Source: JAIEPX01 sp963725255 (GTDB lineage Bacteria; Pseudomonadota; Gammaproteobacteria; JAIEPX01). From it: 64,000 nt of DNA. The position numbers and the translations under genes were made by a program. Below are positions 1-9,363 of the stretch, one piece after another (position 1 is the stretch's first letter; each line of letters opens with the position of its first letter). A model generated the notes under the pieces. The model was given only the letters and a program-made list of their open reading frames with translations, was not told the origin of the DNA and searched no databases. The DNA lies in contig CAVRXV010000001.1 in assembly GCA_963725255.1 (NCBI GenBank), forward strand, positions 1-64,000, written 5' to 3'.

Positions 1-353
1 TTATTGGTGTTGTGTTTGTATTTGTTGCGCCATTGATTCTTCTTGATGATTATTCATTAGTTGAATCATTCCAATATAGTTGGTTTTTAGTTTGGAAAAG
101 TTGGTGGAGAACATTTTCAGTTATTGTCATTCCGCTGGTGCTGAGTATTATTGCATCACCCTATAGTTACGCTCAGATCCCTATTTTTTCATTCGGAAGA
201 GTTGCGATTAGTGTGATTGAAACGGCATTAATTAATCCATTGTTTTATTCGCTGATGTTGACGATGTACTATGATTCTAAATTACGTCATCATGTTGCAA
301 TGCATCTTCCGCGAAAGAAAAAAGGAGATGTTCAAACGTCTGTTAGTGAATAA
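1..353 (+). CDS. C-terminal part of a multi-pass membrane protein (cut by window start)
   Basis: The frame is open from the left edge (in frame from base 3) to the stop at 351-353, so the true start lies outside the window. The visible 117 or so residues are mostly hydrophobic, with membrane segments near the start (VFVAPLILL), around FSVIVIPLVLSIIA, and around ALINPLFYSLMLTMYY, followed by a basic cytoplasmic-type tail (RKKKGD). The aromatic-rich stretch SFQYSWFLVWKSWW between two helices recalls bacterial integral membrane families of the YciC/UPF0259 or glycerophosphodiesterase-membrane-domain kind, but I cannot assign a family. It is followed by the convergent mnmA remnant 5 bases later. 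Confidence 0.6.
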   Translation, partial: IGVVFVFVAPLILLDDYSLVESFQYSWFLVWKSWWRTFSVIVIPLVLSIIASPYSYAQIPIFSFGRVAISVIETALINPLFYSLMLTMYYDSKLRHHVAMHLPRKKKGDVQTSVSE

Positions 354-358
354 CGCGT

Positions 359-1425
359 TTAACGGATAACAGCACCTCCTAAGCAAGTATCATCTTGATA
401 AAATACGATGGATTGTCCAGGCGTGATTGCTCGTTGTGGTTGCTCGAAAATAGCTTGATAATTTCCATCGGATAATGCGTTTACAACGCAGGTTTGGTCG
501 ATGCAACGATAGCGTATTTTTGCTGTACATTTTAAGGGTAATTGTGGTTTTACTTCTTCAATCCAATGGATGTCATGACAAATAAGCGAATCATTCATTA
601 ACAGAGGGTGATCATGTTGTTGTGCTACTATTAAAGCATTTCTTGCAAGATCTTTAGTGACAACATACCAAGGTGCTTCGGTAAATTCTTAAGGCCACCA
701 ATTCCTAATCCTTGACGTTGTCCTAAAGTATAAAACATTAAACCATCGTGTTTTCCTATAATTTGACCTTTATCAGTTTCAATGTTGCCGGGTTGTGCTA
801 ATAAATATTCACTGAGAAAAGATTGAAATTTACTTTCGCCAATAAAACAAATGCCTGTACTATCTTTTTTAGCGTGATTGATAAATCCATAGTCTTGAGC
901 CATCTGCGGACTTGTGTTTTTGTTAATTCTCCCAGTGGAAAACGACTGTGAGCTAATTGATATTGTTCTAACGTATATAAAAAATAGCTTTGATCTTTAT
1001 TAGAATCAAGGCCTCGTAACAATTGGTAGTGGTTGCCGGATGAATCCGTGCATAATGACCGGTGGCAATTGCATCAGCACCCAAGGAGAGGGCATGATTT
1101 AAAAATGCTTCGGAATTTGATTTCTTTGTTGCATAAGATATCTGGATTCGGTGTTCTACCTGCAGCATATTCATCAAGAAAATGTCGAAAAACATTATCC
1201 CAATATTCTTGGGCAAAATTGACGGTTTTTAATGGGATATTGAGTTTGTCGCAGACGGTTCTGGCATCAGTTAAATCTTGGGTTGCTGTCAGTAAGGTCG
1301 TTATCGTCACTGTCCCAATTTCGCATAAAAAGGCCAGTAACTTGATATCCTTGTTCGCACAGTATGGCTGCTGTGACTGATGAGTCAACACCTCCTGACA
1401 TTCCAACGATGATATGCTCTTTCAT
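359..1425 (-). pseudogene. mnmA: tRNA 2-thiouridylase MnmA, broken by several frameshifts
   Basis: MnmA puts the 2-thio group on U34 of Lys, Glu and Gln tRNAs. All expected blocks are present in order but in different frames: the ATP-binding SGGVDSS loop just after the ATG at 1425-1423, NFAQEYWDNVF and NPDILCNKEIKF with the first catalytic Cys, ATGHYARI, LLRGLDSNKDQSYFLY, STGICFIGE with the second catalytic Cys, MFYTLGQRQGLGIGG, and the C-terminal barrel ending CLGGAVIR. The span of 1067 bases matches a normal gene of about 355 codons, so only single-base gains or losses are involved, at least four. Residue conservation is otherwise excellent, so the loss is recent, or the assembly is wrong here. 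An insertion sequence begins about 30 bases upstream of the start codon and probably separates the gene from its promoter. Confidence 0.85.
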
Positions 1426-1454
1426 GTTACTTTCTCGTTACAATTTCAAGTTAG

Positions 1455-2840
1455 GTTAAAGTCGGCGTGAGAATCCGACTGTCTTTCCGGAAATGGCTTG
1501 TATCCTTTCTCTCGTCTTTGGATGTACTTGATAACTGGCAAGTATACAAGCATTCTGAAGACGCACTTGGGGAGACCATGAATGGCTTTAGGGCAATGAC
1601 CTTGTGAGCGAGATTGGTCCCCTGCCTTAATTGACCCAATGCTAAAGTGTATCCAAGACCCTAGAGTCTGCATATCAAGCTTAGTAAGTCATAGCGCAAG
1701 GTCAGGGAACCAAGTGTGATGTTATCACACAGAAGGAGATTGGAAAATGAGTAAACTCAGGCAAGCATTAGTAGGGATTGATGTGGGTTCGAAAGAACTC
1801 GTTGTCAAGGTCGAGAAGTTGGGTTGTGAACAAGAAGGGGTGGCTGTATTTCAGAACAGCATTTCAGGACATAAGAAGTTGTTAAAATACATTAGTAAGG
1901 GAGTTAACGAAGCGAAAGTATGTGTAGAAGCAACAGGAATTTATCATTTAGAGTTATCATTATTTTTAAGTGCTAATAAAAAAGTAGAAGTGATGGTGGT
2001 TAATCCGAGAGCTATGAAACATTTTGCGTTGGCAAAAATGCGTCGTGCAAAAACGGATAAAGTGGATGCTGGAGTGATCCTAGAATATGTTAAATGCATG
2101 CCATTTATCTGTTGGGAAGCCCCTAAAGAAAGCGATGTTGAACTCCAAGCAATCAGTCGTCGAATAAACCAGCTGAAAGGTGAATTAAGGCGTGAACAAA
2201 ATAGACAACATACAATGGAATATCGAACAAGCTTATCGAAAGGAATGTGGCGAGATATTGAGGTCAATGTGAAACACTTGAAGCGACGAATAGAGTTGCT
2301 TGAGAAACAAGGGCTGAAATTAATTAGTGAAGATGAAGCGTTATCAAGAAAATTTAAGTTGCTGACAACCATTAAGGGGATAGCTCAGGTCAGTGGATTA
2401 ACGATATTGGCCGAATTAGCGTGTTTGCCAAAAGATATGCAAGCAAAGCAATGGGTGGCGTATGTCGGATTAGATCCTGTAGCAGTAGAATCAGGAAGTA
2501 GTATCAAACAAGGAAGAAGAATTTCAAAATCAGGGAATATCTATCTAAGGACAGCGATGTATATGCCTGCTTGGGTGGCGATACAATCGGAACCTTATGT
2601 AAAAGCCTATTATAATAAATTGATTAGTAGGGGGAAAAAACCATTACAAGCAGCAATAGCAGTAATGAGAAAATTACTTCATTCAATATGGGGGATGTTA
2701 AATACAGGAACAGAGTGGGATGGAAAAAAGTTTTTTCCAGGTGCAGAAATAGGTTGACAATGAAGGAGTGTATCTCGCTCGGGTCCCCCTCGCTGCGCTT
2801 TATTTTCCTCCAAGAAAGTCGGATTCTTCGCCTACGCGAC
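1455..2840 (+). mobile_element. IS110-family insertion sequence (approximate ends)
   Basis: A 336-codon DEDD transposase gene is preceded by about 290 non-coding bases and followed by about 80. Imperfect inverted copies of a 21-22 base sequence occur at 1464-1485 and 2812-2832 (core AGAATCCGACT), which probably mark the subterminal repeats seen in the IS1111 subgroup; exact ends cannot be fixed from one copy. IS110 elements carry no classical terminal repeats or target duplications, and in the IS110 subgroup the bridge (seeker) RNA is encoded in a long left non-coding end. The long left flank here would suit that arrangement. A small 7-bp hairpin (GTGTGAT, loop GTT) sits just before the transposase ribosome site. 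Confidence 0.7.
1747..2757 (+). CDS. IS110-family transposase
   Basis: DNA-cutting and joining enzyme of a bridge-RNA-guided IS110-type element. The N-terminal RuvC-like DEDD domain is visible: GIDVGSKE (Asp12), VEATGIYH (Glu near 60) and AKTDKVDAGV with the paired Asp residues near 98-101. The C-terminal Tnp domain has LTTIKGIAQVSG, WVAYVGLDP and the ISKSGNIYLR block that carries the catalytic Ser. A coiled-coil linker lies around residues 130-190. Length (336 aa) is normal and the frame is intact, so the element may be active. The ATG at 1747 follows an AAGGAG ribosome site at about 1733. Confidence 0.93.
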   Translation: MSKLRQALVGIDVGSKELVVKVEKLGCEQEGVAVFQNSISGHKKLLKYISKGVNEAKVCVEATGIYHLELSLFLSANKKVEVMVVNPRAMKHFALAKMRRAKTDKVDAGVILEYVKCMPFICWEAPKESDVELQAISRRINQLKGELRREQNRQHTMEYRTSLSKGMWRDIEVNVKHLKRRIELLEKQGLKLISEDEALSRKFKLLTTIKGIAQVSGLTILAELACLPKDMQAKQWVAYVGLDPVAVESGSSIKQGRRISKSGNIYLRTAMYMPAWVAIQSEPYVKAYYNKLISRGKKPLQAAIAVMRKLLHSIWGMLNTGTEWDGKKFFPGAEIG

Positions 2841-2865
2841 TCAGGATAATTAATTTTTTTGCCCT

Positions 2866-2936
2866 AAATCAACAACTATTATTAGAGGGCATTGAGTGAC
2901 CAAAACACACAAAATCCTTAACCGGGAGATGCTGGA
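2866..2936. repeat. Partial copy of a dispersed repeat (matches 30452-30520)
   Basis: About 70 bases here closely match the end of the repeat at 30345-30520; both share GGCATTGAGTGACC and AATCCTTAACCGGGAGATGCT. This copy ends at the stop codon of rluE (2938). It lies between the insertion sequence and rluE and lacks the first half of the longer copy. Confidence 0.8.
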
Positions 2937-2937
2937 A

Positions 2938-3522
2938 TTAGTTTGAGGTTTCCTCTTCTAGAGTAATATCATCATCTGAGAGTGTGGGTTGAATCTCGCG
3001 CCATTCACCTGGAGCAAGACTCTCTAATGTCCACTCACCGATTTTGTAGCGAATTAATCGTAAAGTAGGGAAGCCTACGGCAGCAGTCATTCGACGAATA
3101 AGGCGATTTCGACCTTCACGCACTCCAATTTCGAGCCAACAAGTTGGAATAGCTTCTCGAAAGCGAATGGGTGGGTCTCGATCCCAGACATCGGGAGGTG
3201 GTATGAGCTTAACATCAGCCGGTTTTGTCAGCCCGTCATTCAACATAACACCTAGTTGAAGTTGATTGATAGCATCGTGGTTGGGTTTCCCTTCGACTTG
3301 AACCCAGTAGGTTTTGGTCAGCTTAAATTGGGGATCTGAAATTTGATGTTGAAGTTTACCGTCATCGGTTAAAACGACCAAACCTTCACTATCTCGGTCT
3401 AATCGCCCGGCAGGGTAGACATTTTTGACTGGAATAAAGTCTGCTAGGGTAGAACGCCCTGATTTGTCCGTAAACTGAGTTAAGTCTCCATACGGCTAAT
3501 TGAATAAAATCAGTCTACTCAT
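2938..3522 (-). pseudogene. rluE: 23S rRNA pseudouridine synthase RluE, stopped at codon 9
   Basis: Family: RsuA/RluB/RluE pseudouridine synthases; RluE makes pseudouridine 2457 in 23S rRNA. Starting at the ATG at 3522 the product reads MSRLILFN, then a TAG at 3498-3496 where family members have Lys before PYG, then continues without further breaks through the catalytic AGRLDRDSEGL motif to the end (195 codons in total). A one-base change AAG to TAG explains the stop. The next ATG in frame (3381) lies after the catalytic Asp, so restarting there could not give an active enzyme. The C-terminal IGVREGRNRLIRRM block is typical. The upstream icd gene is divergent. Confidence 0.85.
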
Positions 3523-3625
3523 CGTTCAAAACCTCAATCTTAATAATTTCTATCATTCCAAAAGCGTGCTGCAATTGGTATAGTATACAGGATTTTACAT
3601 TAGATTTGATAGAGGGAGCCACTCA

Positions 3626-4883
3626 ATGAGCGATAAGAAAATTGAAGTGCCTGCACAAGGTGAAGCAATTTCTGTGAATGCTGATGCCACGTTAAATGTA
3701 CCCGATAATCCGATTATTCCTTTTATTGAAGGTGATGGCATTGGTGTGGATATTACGCCGGTGATGCGTAAAGTCGTTGATGCTGCGATAGAAAAGGCTT
3801 ATGGAAATAAGCGAAGAAATTCATGGATGGAAATTTATGCGGGTGAAAAAGCAACCAAAGTATATGGTAAAGATAACTGGTTGCCAGAAGAAACTTTGCA
3901 GGCAATACGGATTATATCGTTTCGATTAAAGGCCCATTGACTACGCCAGTAGGTGGCGGAATTCGTTCATTAAATGTGGCATTACGCCAAGAATTAGATT
4001 TATATGTTTGTTTGCGTCCGGTGCGTTATTTTGAAGGCACACCAAGTCCTGTAAAAGATCCTGAGAAAACAAACATGGTGATTTTTCGCGAAAATTCTGA
4101 AGATATTTATGCAGGTATTGAATGGGAAGCTGATACGGAGGAAGCAAAAAAAGTGATTCAGTTTTTACAAACAAGAAATGGGTGTGAAAAAAATTCGTTT
4201 TCCTGAACATTGTGGAATTGGAATTAAGCCTGTTTCAAAGCAGGGAACAAGTCGCTTAGTTCGAAGAGCAATTCAATATGCAATTGATAATGATCGAGAT
4301 TCAGTAACATTAGTGCATAAAGGTAATATTATGAAATTTACTGAAGGTGCATTTAAAGAATGGGGTTATCAAGTTGCTGTGAAGAATTTGGTGCAAAGCC
4401 TATTGGATGGTGGACCTTGGCATGTATTCAAAAATCCTAAAACGGGAAAAGAAATTGTCATTAAAGATGTGATTGCTGATGCATTTTTGCAGCAAATTTT
4501 ATTACGCCCAGATGGATTATGAGTGTGATTGCAACGTTAAATTTAAATGGCGATTATATTTCTGATGCATTGGCTGCGCAGGTCGGTGGCATTGGAATTG
4601 CACCAGGTGCAAATTTAGAGATACAGTGGGTGTATTTGAAGCAACTCATGGTACTGCTCCAAAATATGCTGGACAAGATAAAGTAAATCCTGGTTCATTA
4701 ATTTTATCTGCAGAAATGATGTTACGACATATGGGTTGGATTGAAGCAGCAGATTTAATTATTGCCGCGATGGGGCATACGATTAAAGCAAAAACAGTGA
4801 CATATGATTTTGCGCGTTTATTACCTGGATCTACGCTATTAAAATGTTCTGAATTCGGTCAGGCGATGATTAAACAATTTTAA
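3626..4883 (+). pseudogene. icd: NADP-dependent isocitrate dehydrogenase, many frameshifts
   Basis: Icd oxidises isocitrate to 2-oxoglutarate in the TCA cycle. The ATG at 3626 follows GAGGGAG. The first frame covers the N-terminus through NPIIPFIEGDGIGVDI and YAGEKATKVYG; later frames contain TTPVGGGIRSLNVALRQ, FRENSEDIYAGIE, TLVHKGNIMKFTEGAF, DVIADAFLQQILLRP, LNGDYISDALAAQVGG, EATHGTAPKYAGQDKVNPG and a normal C-terminus. I count about seven single-base gains or losses (near 3910, 4175, 4385, 4410, 4515, 4522 and 4625), two pairs of which partly cancel. Overall length and residues are otherwise those of a normal 418-aa enzyme. Either the gene died very recently or this stretch of the assembly has poor accuracy. 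Confidence 0.88.
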
Positions 4884-4964
4884 TTACAAATAAATATTTC
4901 ACTAAATTTATTTGCGAAATATTTTATTCAGAGGCTCTACGCTGCATGAAAAAATTGATGTTGT

Positions 4965-5084
4965 GGAGTTTGACTGGGCAAGACAACCTTTTCAAGAACG
5001 CCGTAAATACTTCCATTTAGTCTTCGTTCGGACATCCATGTCCTCAACGATCTTGAAAAGGTAGATCTTGCCCAGTCCAACTCC
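4965..5084. repeat. Long imperfect palindrome in the icd-clpS gap
   Basis: The 385 bases between icd and clpS hold no gene. They contain an inverted repeat with arms 4965-5000 and 5048-5084 that match at about 31 of 36 positions (shared cores GACTGGGCAAGA and ACCTTTTCAAGA), and a short inner palindrome GGACATCCATGTCC. As RNA this would fold into one 120-base hairpin. It could be a transcription end for icd, a small mobile palindromic element, or a structured RNA; no T-run follows it. Confidence 0.7.
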
Positions 5085-5245
5085 TTAGATATCCTGTAAA
5101 TCTTTATAGACCAATAATTATAAATATTTAGCAAATATTATTCGTTATAAATCGTAGAAAAATGAAAATCCGTTGGTGCTCGGCGAAGCTTAAATACTCA
5201 AAATTGCCTAGGGTTACTCGATAAAACAAACTTTTTAATATGGTC

Positions 5246-5263
5246 TATAATAACAGTAAGAGG
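5246..5263 (+). promoter_or_regulatory. Likely clpS promoter -10 box and ribosome site
   Basis: A perfect TATAAT at 5246-5251 is followed by AAGAGG at 5258-5263 and the clpS ATG at 5269. Transcription would begin close to the ribosome site, giving a very short leader. No convincing -35 box is seen. Confidence 0.4.
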
Positions 5264-5268
5264 TATGT

Positions 5269-5595
5269 ATGAATGAGAAGTGGGCGCCAGTTATAGAGAG
5301 TGAAGTAGAGGTTGGTGAATTATTAGCCGACCTAAAGGTGAAAAAGCCGTCAATGTATGTGGTCATACTCATAAATGACGACTTCACACCGATGGATTTT
5401 GTGATAGAGGTACTTATGAAATATTTTGGTAAAAGTGCAGAATTAGCAACATTGATTATGTTACAGGTGCATTATCAAGGACGTGGAGTATGTGGGGTTT
5501 ATACCCGTGAAATTGCAGAAACCAAAGTTGCTCTTGTTAATGCCTATGCACGTAGTCATGAACATCCACTGTTGTGCACCATGCAAATAGCATGA
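5269..5595 (+). CDS. clpS: ClpS, adaptor of the ClpAP protease
   Basis: ClpS binds the N-domain of ClpA and delivers N-degron substrates. The 108-residue product has the full family core: ILINDDFTPMDFVIEVL (the NDD and M residues line the N-degron pocket), VHYQGRGVCGVYTREIAETK, and the HEHPLLCTMQ end. A variable 30-residue N-terminal tail precedes PSMYVV, as is usual. The gene is intact and directly upstream of clpA (25-base gap), the standard adaptor-chaperone pair. Its partner is frameshifted, so the function of ClpS here depends on whether that frameshift is real. Confidence 0.95.
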   Translation: MNEKWAPVIESEVEVGELLADLKVKKPSMYVVILINDDFTPMDFVIEVLMKYFGKSAELATLIMLQVHYQGRGVCGVYTREIAETKVALVNAYARSHEHPLLCTMQIA

Positions 5596-5619
5596 CAGTG
5601 ATTAAAGGAGTAAATGGCC

Positions 5620-7903
5620 ATGTTTAGTAAAGCGTTAGAAGTGACACTAAATTCAGCGTTCTCACGAGCACGTGCGAAACGACACGAATTTATGACAGTC
5701 GAACATTTATTTTACGAACTTCTCGACAACCCTGAAGCTCTAGAAGTACTCGTTGCATGCAACGCGAACGTAGAAAGACTTCGCGCTGGAGTTGGAATAT
5801 TTATCGACGAAACTACACCATTATTACCATCAGGAAACGATAAAGATATCCAACCAACACTCGGATTTCAACGCGTATTACAACGAGCAATATTTCAAGT
5901 CCAATCATCTGGCCAAGCAGAAGTCAGTGGAGCAAATGTACTTGCTGCAATATTTGGAGAGCAAGAAAGCCAAGCAGTTTACTTTCTAGCACAAGAAAAA
6001 GTTAGTCGCCTAGACGTGATTAATTATATTTCACACGGAATATCAAAAATACAGCACATGGGTGGAGCAACACACCTCGAACACTCAGTCGACATGGGAA
6101 TGGGTGGCGACCAAAACTTCCAAGAAAGCTTACTCGATCGCTATACTGTCAATCTAAACGACCAAGCCATGCTTGGAAAAATCGATCCACTCATTGGACG
6201 ACAAGATGAAATCGATAGAACCATTCAAGTCCTATGCAGACGTCGAAAAAACAACCCACTATTTGTTGGTGAAGCTGGCGTTGGAAAAACAGCTATTGCT
6301 GAAGGGCTCGCAACTAGAATCGTAAATAAAAAAGTTCCAGAACCTATGCTCAATGCTGTTATTTACTCACTCGACTTAGGTGTCTTACTCGCTGGAACAA
6401 AATACCGTGGTGACTTTGAAAAACGATTTAAATCTGTCTTAAAAGAACTCAAATCTATTCCAGGTGTCATTGTTATTCATCGATGAAATTCATACCATTA
6501 TCGGTGCAGGTGCTGCATCAGGTGGTACAATGGATGCATCAAACTTATTAAAACCATTATTAAGTAGTGGCGAATTACGTTGCATGGGATCAACAACATT
6601 CCAAGAATATCGAACTATTTTTGAAAAAGACCGCGCACTGACACGACGATTTCAAAAAATTGATATTAGTGAACCTAGCGTAGAAGATACCTATCAAATT
6701 TTGCAAGGATTGAAAACGCGTTTCGAAAGCTATCACGGAGTGAAATATACAAAAGAAGCTCTACGTGCTGCAGCGGAATTATCAGATCGATACATTAATG
6801 AACGTCATTTACCAGATAAAGCGATTGACGTTGTCGATGAATCTGGTGCATACCAACGACTACAACCAGTGAATAAACGTAAACGTACAATTGGAAAACG
6901 TGAAATAGAAGAAATGGTCGCTAAAATAGCACGTATTCCATCTCGTAACGTAACGGCTACTGATAAAGAAGTATTACAAAATTTAGAACGCGATTTAAAA
7001 ATGCTCGTGTTTGGTCAAGAGCATGCGATCGAATCACTTGCAACTGCAATTAAACTATCTCGTTCAGGATTACGCGAACCACAAAAACCCGTAGGTTCAT
7101 TCTTATTTGCAGGACCAACCGGTGTTGGTAAAACGGAAGTGACTCGACAATTAGCGACTACTTTAGGTGTAGAACTTGTTCGATTCGACATGTCAGAATA
7201 TATGGAAAGACATAGTGTTTCTCGATTAATTGGTTCACCTCCTGGTTATGTTGGATACGAAGAAGGTGGTTTACTCACTGAAGCAATTACAAAACATCCT
7301 CATGCCGTATTACTCTTGGATGAAATTGAAAAAGCACATACCGATATTTTCAATATTTTATTGCAAGTAATGGATCACGGAACATTAACCGATAATAATG
7401 GACGAGTGGCAGATTTCCGACACGTCATTATTGTGATGACAACAAATGCCGGTGCAGATGTATTAGAACGTTCATCAATGGGATTTTTAGAAGCTGATGT
7501 TACAATTGATGGCAATGATGCAATTAAACGTATGTTTGCACCAGAATTTCGAAATCGATTAGATGCTGTGATTCAATTCCGACATCTTGATCCTGCCATA
7601 TTAAGTCGAGTGGTAGACAAATTCTTAACAGAACTCGAAGTTCAACTCGCTGCGAGAAATGTTGTGATTGAAGTAGATTCTACAGCCCGAGAATGGTTAG
7701 CATTGCATGGCTATGATCGAAAAATGGGTGCGCGTCCAATGGCAAGATTAATTCAAGAACAAATTAAAAAGCCATTAGCAGATGAATTAATTTTTGGACG
7801 GCTTATCGAAGGTGGAAATGTATTTATCACAATCGATAATGACAAAATTGTTTATAAAATTAGAGAACTAACAGGAACTAGATTAGCTACTCAAAAACAA
7901 TAG
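5620..7903 (+). pseudogene. clpA: ClpA ATPase of the ClpAP protease, single frameshift
   Basis: ClpA unfolds proteins for ClpP. The first frame (start ATG at 5620, 9 bases after AGGAG; another ATG at 5614 is too close) covers the N-domain and first AAA+ Walker A (GEAGVGKTA) and ends at a TGA at 6484-6486. The second frame carries on from the first Walker B (LFIDEIHT) through the second AAA+ module (GPTGVGKTE, LLLDEIEKAH) to a normal C-terminus. Removing one base, G6472, restores PGVILFIDEIH exactly. There are no other lesions in about 2.3 kb. The lesion would destroy the ATPase; a single consensus error is an equally simple explanation. Confidence 0.85.
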
Positions 7904-7923
7904 ATCTTAATTTAGTTTGGATA

Positions 7924-8217
7924 TTATTTTTTGTCCGCATCTGTTGGTGGTTCGTCTGGGGTAGTTTCTGCTGCTGGTATCGCGCCAGGCTTTCTTTTTT
8001 CTGTACTTCGGTAAGTAATTCTACCTTTAGTCAAATCGTAGGGTGTTAATTCAACTCTCACTAAATCCCCTGTAAGAATTCGAATATAATTCTTGCGCAT
8101 TCGACCAGAAATATGGGCGATAACAGTGTGACCATTTTCGAGTTTCACGCGAAACGTGGTGTTCGGCAGGGAGTCAGTAACGATCCCTTCCATTTCAATA
8201 TGATCATCTTTTGGCAT
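7924..8217 (-). CDS. infA: Translation initiation factor IF-1 with a C-terminal tail
   Basis: IF-1 occupies the ribosomal A site during initiation. The OB-fold core is near-perfect: EMEGIVTDSLPNTTFRV, ENGHTVIAHISGRMRKNYIRI and DLVRVELTPYDLTKGRITYR. I choose the ATG at 8217 (MPKDDHIEME) rather than 8241 because it matches the family N-terminus. Family members stop about 72 residues in; here a further 25 or so residues rich in Pro, Thr, Glu and Asp follow (ending ADKK). Tail function is unknown. The gene is convergent with clpA and lies downstream of trxB on the same strand, about 60 bases away. Confidence 0.95.
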   Translation of the reverse strand: MPKDDHIEMEGIVTDSLPNTTFRVKLENGHTVIAHISGRMRKNYIRILTGDLVRVELTPYDLTKGRITYRSTEKRKPGAIPAAETTPDEPPTDADKK

Positions 8218-8278
8218 GTAAATCCTACTATTTGTAATCAAACAAAGTATTTTGCCTTAAAAATCCCCGAAAGACAAA

Positions 8279-9232
8279 TTATTTAAGTGCGTCAAGATAT
8301 TTTTCAGCATCAAGCGCCGCCATGCACCCTGTGCCAGCTGACGTGACAGCTTGGCGATAAATATGATCAGAGACATCACCCGCAGCAAAAACACCTGGAA
8401 CATTAGTTTCAGTCGCGTTTCCAGATTGGCCAGTGTTAACACGAATGTAGCCATTATTCATCTCTAATTGGTCGGCAAAAATCTCTGTATTGGGACGATG
8501 GCCTATGGCGATAAAGACACCTTGAACATCAATGTTACGAGTATCATTTGAATCAACCTGTTTAATACGTAATGCATTGACGCCTTTATCATCACCTAAA
8601 ACTTCGTCCAGTGTATGATTCCAGGCAATTTCAACTTTTCCTGATTCTACTTTTTGCATTAAATGATCGATCAGGATTTTTTCGGCGCGAAATTTATCAC
8701 GTCGATGAATGAGGGTTACTTTGCTCGCAATATTAGATAAATATAGCGCTTCTTCAACAGCGGTATTTCCTCCACCCACTACAGCTACTGGTAAGTTACG
8801 GTAGAAAAAACCATCGCAGGTTGCACAGGCAGAAACACCACGCCCCATGAAGGCAGTTTCAGAAGGTAAACCTAAATATTGTGCTGATGCACCTGTCGCA
8901 ATAATTAATGCATCACAGCTGTACTGCACGCCGGTATCGCCCACAAGTAAAAATGGACGTTGGGATAGAGTGCAACTCACAATATGATCGCGGATGACTT
9001 GGGTGTTAAATCGCTCAGCATGTTTAAGCATACGATCCATCAACGCAGGGCCTAGCAATCCTTCAACGTCGCCAGGCCAATTATCGACATCTGTCGTACG
9101 CGTTAACTGACCGCCAGGTTCTATACCCGCAATCATGACAGGATTTAAATTGGCACGGGCAGCATAAATAGCCGCGGTGTATCCCGCAGGTCCTGACCCT
9201 AAAATTATTAATCGATGATGCTGTGTCGGCAT
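8279..9232 (-). CDS. trxB: Thioredoxin reductase
   Basis: FAD enzyme that passes electrons from NADPH to thioredoxin. FAD-binding GSGPAG lies at residues 12-17, the redox-active CATC at 136-139, NADPH-binding VVGGGNTAVEEALYL after it, and the second FAD motif VFAAGDVSD near the C-terminus. At 317 residues it is a standard low-molecular-weight TrxB. Upstream in-frame starts (9319, 9271) would add a non-homologous extension, so MPTQHHRLIILG at 9232 is preferred. It is divergent from ftsK, a neighbourhood shared with many gammaproteobacteria (trxB-ftsK-lolA). Confidence 0.96.
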   Translation of the reverse strand: MPTQHHRLIILGSGPAGYTAAIYAARANLNPVMIAGIEPGGQLTRTTDVDNWPGDVEGLLGPALMDRMLKHAERFNTQVIRDHIVSCTLSQRPFLLVGDTGVQYSCDALIIATGASAQYLGLPSETAFMGRGVSACATCDGFFYRNLPVAVVGGGNTAVEEALYLSNIASKVTLIHRRDKFRAEKILIDHLMQKVESGKVEIAWNHTLDEVLGDDKGVNALRIKQVDSNDTRNIDVQGVFIAIGHRPNTEIFADQLEMNNGYIRVNTGQSGNATETNVPGVFAAGDVSDHIYRQAVTSAGTGCMAALDAEKYLDALK

Positions 9233-9363
9233 AGTGGTACCCCATTTTTTTGCAGTGTTTGAGTTTAACATGTAGAAGGTAGGAGGTCTAATGTTGAACC
9301 GCCCCCTTCTTTTTAGCACTCCGAAGACGTATAATCAGGCGTTTTAGGAATAAAGGAACCAAA

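Noticed and set aside
1033..1380. Plus-strand open frame of 115 codons
   Set aside because: It lies opposite the mnmA remnant, whose minus-strand fragments carry clear MnmA motifs; it is a shadow frame.
1446..1673. Minus-strand open frames in the IS left end
   Set aside because: Short, without ribosome site or family resemblance; the region is the non-coding flank of the IS110-family element.
3626..4883. Programmed frameshifting in icd
   Set aside because: There are about seven lesions of both signs without slippery sites; no known family member uses frameshifting.
4937..5134. 65-codon minus-strand frame in the icd-clpS gap
   Set aside because: It is made of the two arms of the palindrome and has no protein-like features.
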